Shown one piece after another: positions 7,676-15,822 of a DNA stretch of 64,000 nt (position 1 is the stretch's first letter; the number at the start of each line of letters is the position of its first letter). Made by a program: the position numbers and the translations under genes. The DNA is from an uncultured Lachnospiraceae bacterium (GTDB taxonomy: Bacteria; Bacillota; Clostridia; Lachnospirales; Lachnospiraceae). The stretch spans positions 186,001 to 250,000 of the forward strand of contig UQLY01000002.1 of assembly GCA_900542015.1 (NCBI GenBank), written 5' to 3'. The notes under the pieces were generated by a model. The model was not told where the DNA came from, made no database searches, and saw nothing but the letters and a program-made list of their open reading frames with translations.

Positions 7676-10026
7676 TAACGTTCCTCCCCGGCTACAGACA
7701 CTACCTTTAGTTTACACCAAAATCCCATAAATAGGAAGATTAGGAATAAAAGGGAAATAAAAATAACATATTTTTGCGGCGTCGTATAGCTTTCCGTCTT
7801 TTCCTCCGATACGGAAAACAGCAGAGACGCCGTTAAAATCCGCTTTTCGCCTTCCTTTGCCAGGGATAACTCCCCGTCGGAATAAGGCGTATACCCGTAC
7901 ATATCATATACGACAAATTCCAGATCGTCCGACGGCATACCCGAAATCTTTTCCATAGCAATCTCATAATCGCCTTCCGCCGGGTCCACGGTTTCAAAAT
8001 CATAAATTCCCGCTCCGTTATAGCCGGTTCCCGCCGCATGGATTTCGGTCTCAAACACAACCGTCCCGCCGCTCTCCCGCAATTGCAGGCGATAAACCGC
8101 CGTGCTCTCCTCCTGCGCCGGATTCCTCCACTGAACGATCAGTCTGTTAAAGGGCTGAGTCAGCCGTATCGTCTGTACCAACTCCTCCCCGTCGTCCACG
8201 GGACAGGACGTATTCGCCAATATCTGGGTTGCCACCGGATGCGGCTGCTCTCCGGGCGTCTGCGTTACCTGCCTGTAACGCGCGATCCCCCACAAGGCAA
8301 CGACCGCAGCCGCCGCAAACGCACAGTACGCAGTCACACAATGACGTTTTTGCATTTTACCCTTTTGTCCGGCGCTTTCCTCTGTATTTTGAACGGGCAA
8401 AAGCCCGGCGAAGCACAGCGCTTCCATCATCATCATAAAGGGAATACTGTACTGCGGGGACGCTTCCCACAGCACATAAAACAAAACGGCTCCAAACAGG
8501 ATCAATAATAAGGTAAAACCGTAAAAATCCGTTTCCTTTTTTCGGATACAGGCATATCCCCACCGCAGGATATATAATAATATGCCCAACAGCAAAAACA
8601 GATAGTATCCCTGATGCCATAAGATCACAAAGTCCTTATGCGCTCCGAAGACCGCCTCGTAAACCCCGTCCGTCCGAAGGGCGTCGGCAAGGAATACCGG
8701 ATATCCGTTGGTGCCCGTTCCAAAGGTATTGCTGATCTTCGTCTTTACCAGGGTCAGATAATCCGCCCGGCTCATCGCTTCCAGCTTTTCCTTCATGCGT
8801 GCCGACACGGCTTCCTCTTTCTCTTCCTTCGTCGCAAAAGATGCCGTATAGGCTTCATCTTCTCCGTTATGTCCGCCCGGCATGGTCAGCGACATCATCA
8901 GCCAATGACTTGCAGGAAACGCCGTATCCTCCGTATCGATGCCCACATAGGCTTTTTGCGCTGCATTCAGTCCCGCGCCGAACATCCAGGCGCAAAGCAA
9001 CAGGACGGCAAGTTGCGCCGCCTGCCTCTTTCCCTCTTTCCGGTCCCGCGCCGGATTCTCATCCCGCGCCACTGTTTCTCTCCGTGTCGTATTCCCATCC
9101 CGCGCCACTGTTTCTTTTTGCGCCGCCAGTTTCCAAATTCCGGCGGCAAGCGCAGCGATCCCCAGGATCACCGCCGTCGCCCTCAGTTCGTATCCTATGC
9201 CTAACAAAGCGCCGGCAAACACCGCTTTCCCATATCCGGCACAGGTTTTCTTCCCGCCGCTTTCTCCGTTTTCCTGCTCTTTTCCCCCTTCCGGCTCCCA
9301 TATCGAAAGAAGCAGATACAAAAATCCCATGGAAAGCGGCAAAGACAGGGTAACGGTATAATAATAGGATACCCCCAAATACAGAAAAGGATTGCACAGA
9401 AACAGCAAAAAGATCCTGCAGATTTCCCAATCCCGCAGATTCTTTTTCCATTTTTGTAATAGCTTCAGGGTCAGAAATACCGAAACATCCAGACAGACAG
9501 TGTTAAAGGTATTAAAAAGCAGGGACCTGACGCCCGCCCCGATGCCGAACAGATTGCCCAGCTTTACCAGCACTGCGGTAATCAGCACAAAGGTATTCTG
9601 ATTGGGATAGACGGACAAATAGTAAAATGCTTCCTCTGCCACGCTTCCGGTCTCCGCCAGGGAAGCGGCTCCCCCAATGACAAAACCGCTGTCCCATTTA
9701 TAATAGCTTCTCACATAAAATAAAAAATAGCACTGCAGCGCCAGCATCACCGCCGCCGACACCGCTTCCACGATCCGGATCGTCTTAATGCGGCACGCCG
9801 AAAGCCATTTTCCCAACGCCGCATACAAAATCACAAAAAAAAGCACCGCCAGCCCGCACAACACCGCCAGCTCCGGTACTTTCGCAAAGGAATAGAGAAA
9901 CTCCGCGTCCTCATAGAAGGTAAACCCCTGCAAAAATAGCAGGAAAAAGACAACAAAAAGAAGAGCCATGGCTCCCACGGCTGCCGCTTTTATGATCTTT
10001 TCACCCGTTTCTCTCACTCTTTCCAT
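7675..10026 (-). CDS. Large GT-C-like multispanning membrane protein
   Basis: A 783-residue protein with roughly a dozen hydrophobic segments, a soluble domain at about 590-740 and a final membrane helix at about 750-770. The N-terminal part resembles GT-C glycosyltransferases using lipid-phosphate sugar donors: two helices, then YYKWDSGFVIGGA in the first external loop where the catalytic acid usually lies, and YPNQNTFVLIT after it. The C-terminal soluble part, rich in beta strands, could bind glycan. Residues about 304-327 form an 18-nt-period repeat (ETVARD units) in a cytoplasmic loop. It probably transfers a sugar on the outer face from the polyprenyl-phosphate sugar made by the GT2/DUF2304 pair. 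A polymerase role cannot be ruled out. Confidence 0.78.
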   Translation of the reverse strand: MERVRETGEKIIKAAAVGAMALLFVVFFLLFLQGFTFYEDAEFLYSFAKVPELAVLCGLAVLFFVILYAALGKWLSACRIKTIRIVEAVSAAVMLALQCYFLFYVRSYYKWDSGFVIGGAASLAETGSVAEEAFYYLSVYPNQNTFVLITAVLVKLGNLFGIGAGVRSLLFNTFNTVCLDVSVFLTLKLLQKWKKNLRDWEICRIFLLFLCNPFLYLGVSYYYTVTLSLPLSMGFLYLLLSIWEPEGGKEQENGESGGKKTCAGYGKAVFAGALLGIGYELRATAVILGIAALAAGIWKLAAQKETVARDGNTTRRETVARDENPARDRKEGKRQAAQLAVLLLCAWMFGAGLNAAQKAYVGIDTEDTAFPASHWLMMSLTMPGGHNGEDEAYTASFATKEEKEEAVSARMKEKLEAMSRADYLTLVKTKISNTFGTGTNGYPVFLADALRTDGVYEAVFGAHKDFVILWHQGYYLFLLLGILLYILRWGYACIRKKETDFYGFTLLLILFGAVLFYVLWEASPQYSIPFMMMMEALCFAGLLPVQNTEESAGQKGKMQKRHCVTAYCAFAAAAVVALWGIARYRQVTQTPGEQPHPVATQILANTSCPVDDGEELVQTIRLTQPFNRLIVQWRNPAQEESTAVYRLQLRESGGTVVFETEIHAAGTGYNGAGIYDFETVDPAEGDYEIAMEKISGMPSDDLEFVVYDMYGYTPYSDGELSLAKEGEKRILTASLLFSVSEEKTESYTTPQKYVIFISLLFLIFLFMGFWCKLKVVSVAGEER
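9047..9114 (-). repeat. In-frame tandem repeat, 18-nt unit, about 4 copies
   Basis: On the plus strand the unit TCCCGCGCCACTGTTTCT and close variants recur with an 18-nt period. In the protein it gives six-residue units of the type ETVARD, GNTTRR, ETVARD, ENPARD in a hydrophilic loop of the GT-C-like protein. Copy number changes would keep the frame. Confidence 0.75.
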
Positions 10027-10043
10027 TTCTGTCTGCGAAGCTT

Positions 10044-11294
10044 CTACCTTTTATCCAGGATCTCCCGGTAAAGCTTCAAATACTCCTGATATCTGATATT
10101 TTTGTCAAACTCCAGCGCGCGTCTGCGGCACGCTTCGGGATCAAACGCCCCATCCGCCGCCCTGACAACCGCTTCCTTTAACGCGTCATAATTGCCCCTT
10201 TGTACAACGATACCCGTATCCTCCGACACCGCCTCGCCGCTTCCTCCGGTGGCATAGGTCACAACCGGCGTGCCGCAGGCAAGCGCCTCCAGATTTGTCG
10301 TCGGAAAATTGTCCTCCAGCGTCGCATTGACATAAACCGCCGCATTTCTATAAGCCTCTGCTAACTCCTCTGCACCGGAAGTCCTTTCCTCCGCAATGAG
10401 TTTTTCGCCGTACTTTTTGGAAAGCTCTTTCTTCTGCTTTTTGTTTACTCCGATCAGCCGGACGCGGTACCCATCCGGCAAATCTCTTGCCAGATTCTCA
10501 AAATAGGCAAGTCCCTTGCGAAACTCCCAGATATTCGCCACGCCCAAAACGATTTTGGGAGCGCAGTTTCCCTGCGCGCCGTCTTCCCGGGCGCCGTTTC
10601 TTTGAGCCCCGTTTCCCCGTATCTTTCCTCCCGGGGAAAAAACTTCCAGATCAATGCCGTTAGGAATCACCCTGACCGGATACTCCTTTAAAAAGGACTG
10701 TTCCACCTGTCCCTTCAGCCATCTGCTGGGCGTTACGATCGTCAGATTCTCCACGCCGCAGAAAGCCTTCCGCTTCCTTGCGTAAGCATCGACGGAGTTG
10801 TCCTTAAACAACGCGTAAGGATATACCTTGGCGTGATGAATACAGTTATTGCAACCCGTTTTCCATTTATCGCAGGCAGCAAAATCATAATACGCACAGT
10901 GCCCCGTAAAGCTCCAACAGTCATGAAGCGTCCAGACCACCGGAATCTTTTTCTTTTTAATATAAGAAAACAACAGCTCTGTCTGAATATAAAATCCGTG
11001 GATATTATGAAGATGGATCAGATCCGGCTTTTCCCGGTCGACCCAGGCGAGAAAGTTTTTCGTCACAGCCTCGGACCCGAAGCCCGATTCTCCCTGAAAA
11101 AAATTTTTCATGACATGGCGGTAAAAATCGCCTTTATTGCCGATCAGAACGCCTTCATAGCCCTCCGGGAACGGCTCTCTGCCAACGGCGACTCTCGCCT
11201 CGTTTCCCGATTCCTTAATCACTTCATACAAATCAGCCATGATCCTGCCTACGCTGCTGCCGCGGATAACAGTATTGACCTGCAAAATTTTCAT
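10044..11294 (-). CDS. GT4 family glycosyltransferase
   Basis: A 416-residue GT-B fold enzyme. The N-terminal domain has DLIHLHNIHGFYI and PVVWTLHDCWSFTGHCAYY, a common GT4 signature, with a cysteine-rich ACDKWKTGCNNC stretch. The C-terminal domain carries IPNGIDLEVF, LEDNFPTTNLEALACGTPVV and the retaining-GT EX7E region. The start at 11294 (MKILQVNTV) is preferred because it begins the first beta strand and AAGGTG lies upstream; an upstream in-frame start would add 19 unrelated residues. A 5-residue repeat (NGAQR, NGARE, DGAQG, NCAPK) occupies about residues 225-246, between the two domains. The gene is divergent from the fucosyltransferase-like gene with 79 bp between them. Confidence 0.87.
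   Translation of the reverse strand: MKILQVNTVIRGSSVGRIMADLYEVIKESGNEARVAVGREPFPEGYEGVLIGNKGDFYRHVMKNFFQGESGFGSEAVTKNFLAWVDREKPDLIHLHNIHGFYIQTELLFSYIKKKKIPVVWTLHDCWSFTGHCAYYDFAACDKWKTGCNNCIHHAKVYPYALFKDNSVDAYARKRKAFCGVENLTIVTPSRWLKGQVEQSFLKEYPVRVIPNGIDLEVFSPGGKIRGNGAQRNGAREDGAQGNCAPKIVLGVANIWEFRKGLAYFENLARDLPDGYRVRLIGVNKKQKKELSKKYGEKLIAEERTSGAEELAEAYRNAAVYVNATLEDNFPTTNLEALACGTPVVTYATGGSGEAVSEDTGIVVQRGNYDALKEAVVRAADGAFDPEACRRRALEFDKNIRYQEYLKLYREILDKR
10556..10620 (-). repeat. In-frame tandem repeat, 15-nt unit, about 4 copies
   Basis: Plus-strand units such as GCGCCGTCTTCCCGG, GCGCCGTTTCTTTGA and GCCCCGTTTCCCCGT repeat every 15 nt. They encode five-residue units (NGAQR-like) in the linker between the two Rossmann domains of the GT4 enzyme. 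Confidence 0.75.
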
Positions 11295-11373
11295 ATACGC
11301 ACACCTTTTTTTTTGATATACTGTAATGGGCATCCGCCCGTTTCCATTCATTTTTCAGAAAGAAGGACATACT

Positions 11374-12168
11374 ATGTTAATAATACAACCGATCGGCGGT
11401 TTATGCAATAGAATGAGGGCAATCAACTCGGCGCGGATACTCGCCGAAAAACGCGGGGAAAAACTGACGGTTATCTGGTTTGTCAATCCCGAGCTGGGCT
11501 GCCCTTATGAAAAAATCTTCCGCCCCACGGACAAATTTCGCGTTATAAACATTTATTCCAAATGGAATCTGAAAAAGCTTTTTTATCAGCTTACTTCCAT
11601 GCTGTCCAGAAGTTTTATCGGCAACGAAGATATCCGTTCCCACAGGCAGGACGGCGCTTTGGACGACGCTTTTGTTTCCTCCCTGGGCGCGCGGGTCTAT
11701 ATTGCCACGGAAGAGCATTTTTATCCCTGTCACGATTATTCCGCTTTCGTTCCCGCCGACGGAGTATCAGCAAGAATCGAAGAAAAAAAACAGGAATTAG
11801 GCGATCACTCCGTAGGCGTGCATATCCGGCGTACCGACAACCTTCCCGCCATCGGCAAAAGCTCCACCGGCCATTTCATCCTTTCCATGAAAAAAGAACT
11901 GGAAGCCGACCCCGAAACGGTCTTTTATCTCGCTACCGACGACTTATCGGAGGAAGAAAAGCTGCGCGAAGCGTTCCCCGGCAAAATCATTTCCAATCGG
12001 GAGCGGGATTTATCGAGAAACAGCATCGCAGGCATTCAGGACGCCATGCTGGACTTATATTGTCTCGCCTCCACCCGCAAGATTATCGGCAGTTATTTTT
12101 CTTCGTTTACGGACATTGCCGCGGATATGCGCCAGATTCCCAAAGTCATAGCCGGAGAAGAGCTATAA
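11374..12168 (+). CDS. Fucosyltransferase-superfamily (NodZ/FUT8-like) glycosyltransferase candidate
   Basis: A 264-residue protein, the only plus-strand gene in the polysaccharide locus. It begins MLIIQPIGGLCNRMRAI, close to the start of enzymes in the alpha-1,2/alpha-1,6/protein O-fucosyltransferase superfamily, and residues 147-155 read VGVHIRRTD, the HxRRxD donor-binding motif of that superfamily. A TRKIIGSYFSSFTDIA segment near the end corresponds to the third conserved motif (S-xFS/D-type). AAGGA precedes the ATG at 11374; an earlier start would take in non-conserved residues. It is divergent from the GT4 gene and convergent with the GT2-GT-C fusion gene. It may have been added to the locus separately. 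The donor sugar need not be GDP-fucose. Confidence 0.68.
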   Translation: MLIIQPIGGLCNRMRAINSARILAEKRGEKLTVIWFVNPELGCPYEKIFRPTDKFRVINIYSKWNLKKLFYQLTSMLSRSFIGNEDIRSHRQDGALDDAFVSSLGARVYIATEEHFYPCHDYSAFVPADGVSARIEEKKQELGDHSVGVHIRRTDNLPAIGKSSTGHFILSMKKELEADPETVFYLATDDLSEEEKLREAFPGKIISNRERDLSRNSIAGIQDAMLDLYCLASTRKIIGSYFSSFTDIAADMRQIPKVIAGEEL

Positions 12169-12210
12169 TTACCGCTCGAAAGTCGTAGCCGGAAAAGAAC
12201 AATCATTACC
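12142..12210 (+). repeat. Imperfect 32-bp direct repeat, 37-bp period
   Basis: Two copies (12142-12173 and 12179-12210), about 27 of 32 positions identical, both beginning AAAGTC and ending ATTACC. The first copy covers the last codons and stop of the fucosyltransferase-like gene; the second covers the intergenic gap and reaches the stop codon of the convergent gene. It looks like a local tandem duplication. Confidence 0.7.
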
Positions 12211-14788
12211 AATCGATCAGGACGGCTACGTACCGCTCCCTCCTGCCGAGGATTTCGGGCATCAACCCTCTATCGTCCAGCGCCGGCAGTACCCGGGACT
12301 CAAAATACGCTTCCGTCGTAAAGAGCAGGTTCCCTTCCTGTCCTTTTTCTTCCATCGCATCCAACAGCGCATCCAATCCGCCCTGGGTACAGTAATAATT
12401 CCCATATGCTTCCGCCACAAACACGTCCTGCTGCGCCCACGTCTCGTTTAAAGGTTCTTCCTCCCGATCCGTTTCCAGCGCCACATAAGCGGCGGCGCCG
12501 GCGGTCTCCCCGTTTTGCGCCGTATCCCGTATCAAAAGTTGAAAATCATTGGTTTGCGCGCCGTTTACCCCATAGTTGCGGAAAGTCCCGAACAAAATCA
12601 GAGAATAGATCCCTGCTGTCAACAGTCCCGCGTACCACACGGTTTCCCGAAGCGGAGCGGGAAGACTTTTTTCCTCCGCGATTCTTCCCAAAACAACGGC
12701 TCCCGCAATGAGCAAAGCAGTCACGACCGGATACAGATACCACAAAAGCTTGGTAGATACTGCCGAAAAAGCAAGCGTCGGCACGATAATCCACAAAGCA
12801 AAGCCTATGGTATCTCTGTGTAACAGTACCTTCCTGCACGCCTGCATGAGCCCGCATTTTTCCTTTTTCCTGTAATACAACACGCCGAATATCCCCGCCA
12901 GCAAAAGCAGGATCAGCACCACCGCATAGATCTGGACGCTGCCGCTCATCTTTCCCAGATAATAGGAAAAATAATATCCAAAGCCCGCTTCATTGCTGCC
13001 GAATCCCTTCCCCGAACGCCCCAGCACGTCCGTATACCACATTTCCTTTAAGAAGGCGGTGCCGTCGGTTCTATACCGCAGGACGCCCCAGACGCACACA
13101 GGGATGACGGCGGAAGCGATGAATTTCGCCCATACGGCAGGCTTCATCCGTTTTAATTCGCCGGTCAGCAGCAGATACAATCCGCCGATCGCCACGATGA
13201 CGACGCTGTGAAAACTCTTGGTTAAAAAGGCGAGGGAAAATAAAAAGCCGCACCAATACAAATTTTTCTGATTCTCCCTGATTCGGAGCATACACAACAT
13301 CGCAAGGGTAAAAATCAGCACATACAGACTGTCCGCATCCCCCGCCCTGATCATATGCGCCAGGAAAGGCGTCGTATTTGCCGAAAGAAAGGCAAGACAA
13401 AGCAGCGCCGGCATACGCCCGTACCTTTTTCTGACAAAGACCGCGGTCACGACCGCAAGAATCAGATAGCACAGCGCGGAAGGAAAACGCATGGCAAAAA
13501 CCGTCTTGCCGAATATGGTCATGCTCAGCATAATCGCCCACATGGAGAGGGGCGGTTTCAGGTTATAATAATCCGTTTCGTAAAGATAAGCGCTCCGTAT
13601 GAGATTCCCTTCCTGCAGCATCTCTACGGCATTGACCCCGTGTCTGGATTCATCCCACGGGTCCACATATTTCACATCCAGTTTGTAAAAGCACAAAAAG
13701 CCGATCCATAAGGTCAGCAACAAAAATAGCATCTGATATACTCTTTCCTTATCGTCCCGGTCCGTACAGGTCAGCACCCGGTATAAAGGTGCCGACAACA
13801 GGAAAAGCCGGTATCCCAGCCGCTTTGTCACGGGCAATTCTTTTTTTCCGGCTTCTAATTCGCGGCGCACATAGGATTTTAAGCGCTTTTGCTCCTCCCT
13901 TTCCCCGGGTATCTGCTCCCGCAGCGGGTAATAATAGTGGATCGCCGCGTCGGCTCTTGCCCGCATGGCATAGGAAACCTGTTCTTCGTCCCCCTGTTTC
14001 TCAAAAAACGCAATCCGTTCGTCCAGAGCGTCCATCCAGTCCAGTCTTTTCAAATTGAATTTACTTCTGGTAATGCTTTCCGGCGCGCTGAAATATCCGT
14101 ATAACGGTCTGTGCAGATAAACGCCCCGTAAGGCGCGGTCATAGATCCGGTAAGTCGTCGCCTCATCCTCATGGATTTTTCCCTTGGGAAAACGGATTCC
14201 CTCCCAAAGCGAAGCTTTATAAATCTTGTTCCAGGATACGATAAAATAAGTGGCGTCCCTGTGGTTGGCATCGTAAAGGTTGGAAAGCAGCCCGTGCCTG
14301 TCGCAGATTTCCACGCAGCCGTTTCGCTCGTGCTCATCCCTGACCACGCCGTCTCCTCCGCCGCTTTCCGCGCATTCCCCTGCGGCGCCCCAAAAAATCG
14401 AATCGTCCATCTGTGCAGAAGAGGTTACCGCATAAGAACACATGGCGACATCCGCATCGTTGCTTTGCAGCTCATGCAGCAAAACCTCCACAAAATTCTC
14501 CGCAATATAATCGTCGCTGTCCACAAAGACGATATACGCCCCGGTCGCCGCGTCCAATCCGGCGTTTCTCGCATCGGAAAGTCCGCCGTTTTCCTTGTGG
14601 ATCACCTTGATCCGGTTGTCTTTTTGTGCATAATCGTCGCAGATCGCCCCGCAGTTATCCGGGGAACCGTCGTCCACCAAAATAATCTCCAGATCAGTAT
14701 AGGACTGCCTCCGGATAGAATCCACGGCACGCCTCAAATACGGCTCCACCTTATAAATCGGTACGATTACAGAAACACGCTTATCCAT
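12206..14788 (-). CDS. GT2 glycosyltransferase fused to GT-C (GT39/ArnT-like) membrane enzyme
   Basis: An 860-residue protein of two parts. Residues 1 to about 320 are a GT2 domain: VSVIVPIYKVEPYLRRAV, IILVDDGSPDNCG, HKENGGLSDARNAG and VFVDSDDYI. From about 340 to the end it is a multispanning enzyme of the PMT/ArnT type, with DVKYVDPWDESRHG in the first external loop carrying the acidic catalytic candidate, then LKPPLSMWAIML and about ten further helices. GT2 enzymes use nucleotide sugars in the cytoplasm, whereas GT-C enzymes use polyprenyl-linked sugars outside, so the fusion could couple donor synthesis or assembly with transfer. GAGG precedes the ATG by 8 nt. The next gene upstream ends 3 bp away. 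I see no frameshift between the parts. Confidence 0.83.
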   Translation of the reverse strand: MDKRVSVIVPIYKVEPYLRRAVDSIRRQSYTDLEIILVDDGSPDNCGAICDDYAQKDNRIKVIHKENGGLSDARNAGLDAATGAYIVFVDSDDYIAENFVEVLLHELQSNDADVAMCSYAVTSSAQMDDSIFWGAAGECAESGGGDGVVRDEHERNGCVEICDRHGLLSNLYDANHRDATYFIVSWNKIYKASLWEGIRFPKGKIHEDEATTYRIYDRALRGVYLHRPLYGYFSAPESITRSKFNLKRLDWMDALDERIAFFEKQGDEEQVSYAMRARADAAIHYYYPLREQIPGEREEQKRLKSYVRRELEAGKKELPVTKRLGYRLFLLSAPLYRVLTCTDRDDKERVYQMLFLLLTLWIGFLCFYKLDVKYVDPWDESRHGVNAVEMLQEGNLIRSAYLYETDYYNLKPPLSMWAIMLSMTIFGKTVFAMRFPSALCYLILAVVTAVFVRKRYGRMPALLCLAFLSANTTPFLAHMIRAGDADSLYVLIFTLAMLCMLRIRENQKNLYWCGFLFSLAFLTKSFHSVVIVAIGGLYLLLTGELKRMKPAVWAKFIASAVIPVCVWGVLRYRTDGTAFLKEMWYTDVLGRSGKGFGSNEAGFGYYFSYYLGKMSGSVQIYAVVLILLLLAGIFGVLYYRKKEKCGLMQACRKVLLHRDTIGFALWIIVPTLAFSAVSTKLLWYLYPVVTALLIAGAVVLGRIAEEKSLPAPLRETVWYAGLLTAGIYSLILFGTFRNYGVNGAQTNDFQLLIRDTAQNGETAGAAAYVALETDREEEPLNETWAQQDVFVAEAYGNYYCTQGGLDALLDAMEEKGQEGNLLFTTEAYFESRVLPALDDRGLMPEILGRRERYVAVLIDW

Positions 14789-14791
14789 ACT

Positions 14792-15802
14792 TTATCCTCG
14801 CTTCTTCAATACCCTGGCAAGCAGACCTCTCGCATGTACGAGGAAATATACGATCCCCGTACGTTTTTTCTGATAAAAAGGAAAAATAATTCGATAATCC
14901 AAAAGCTCCAGAACCGGGGATTTTGCCGCCTCCCCCAGCCCGGCGAGCGCATCTTCATACAAATGAATGACCTGCAGTTTTTCTTTCCGGCTCAACCCCC
15001 GGTCAAAGGCAAGACTCTCCAGATCGTCCAGAAATTCCTGCACCAGCTTGGAAACAATAATTTCCTGACCGGATATCCCCAGCTCTTCAAAAAAAGAACG
15101 GGTGGCGTCATACAGCCGCAGCGCAATGGGGATCTTATCCGTCCGCCGTTTGGTGGAAAGCGTCGTTCCCCTGTCGTCCTGAATATAATTACAGACCGGA
15201 GCCGCAATCACGCAGATACTGTCTGTCTGTTTTATATACTTTTGGTTAAACAGCAAATCCTCGCCCAGGTTCAGATCCGTCGGGAAACCTTCCCCGATCA
15301 GTTCCCTTTTGTAGAGCTTGTTCCACGGCATATTCAAAAATCCCGCCCGGTACAGCTCCAACAGCTCGCCGCCGTCCTTATTGTCAAGTTCCCGGGTCTG
15401 GTATAGTCCCGGCTTCGGATTTTTGAGAATATCCCTTCCGAAATACAAATGATGATAACCTGCAATGACCAGATCCGCCCCGGTGCTTACCAGCGCCTTA
15501 AGAAGCTTTTCGTTGGAATCTGCGTCCACATAGTCGTCGCTGTCCACGAAGCGGATATACTCGCCCCTCGCCTCGCTGATCCCGCGGTTCCTCGCCCTGG
15601 AAACTCCCTGGTTTTCCTGATGGATCACTCTGATCCTTTCGTCCAGACCGGCGAGCTTTTGCGCCAAAATGCCGGAGCCGTCCGGCGGACCGTCCACGAT
15701 CAGCAGGATTTCCATGTCTTTCTCAGTCTGTGCACACAGGCTTCTGACGCATTTTTCCAATGTCTTTTCACTTTTATACACAGGTACGATTACGCTGACC
15801 AT
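14792..15802 (-). CDS. GT2 glycosyltransferase
   Basis: A 336-residue family 2 glycosyltransferase: MVSVIVPVYKSEKTLEKCV, LLIVDGPPDGSG (usual DDGS is DGPP here), HQENQGVSRARNRGI and IRFVDSDDYVD with the DxD metal site. The C-terminal half (about 200-336) is helical and specific to acceptor binding, with MPWNKLYKRELI. The start at 15802 is chosen because GGGAG lies just upstream and the beta strand begins there; a longer frame would overlap the DUF2142 gene. It is 3 bp ahead of the GT2-GT-C fusion and is probably cotranscribed. Its role is likely addition of one sugar to the repeat unit. Confidence 0.88.
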   Translation of the reverse strand: MVSVIVPVYKSEKTLEKCVRSLCAQTEKDMEILLIVDGPPDGSGILAQKLAGLDERIRVIHQENQGVSRARNRGISEARGEYIRFVDSDDYVDADSNEKLLKALVSTGADLVIAGYHHLYFGRDILKNPKPGLYQTRELDNKDGGELLELYRAGFLNMPWNKLYKRELIGEGFPTDLNLGEDLLFNQKYIKQTDSICVIAAPVCNYIQDDRGTTLSTKRRTDKIPIALRLYDATRSFFEELGISGQEIIVSKLVQEFLDDLESLAFDRGLSRKEKLQVIHLYEDALAGLGEAAKSPVLELLDYRIIFPFYQKKRTGIVYFLVHARGLLARVLKKRG

Positions 15803-15822
15803 CGTCTCTCCCTTTCGCCGCC

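Noticed and set aside
8638..9353. Long open frames on the plus strand opposite the GT-C gene
   Set aside because: They arise from GC-rich codons of the real gene and have no family motif or ribosome binding site; basic, arginine-rich composition is typical of shadows.
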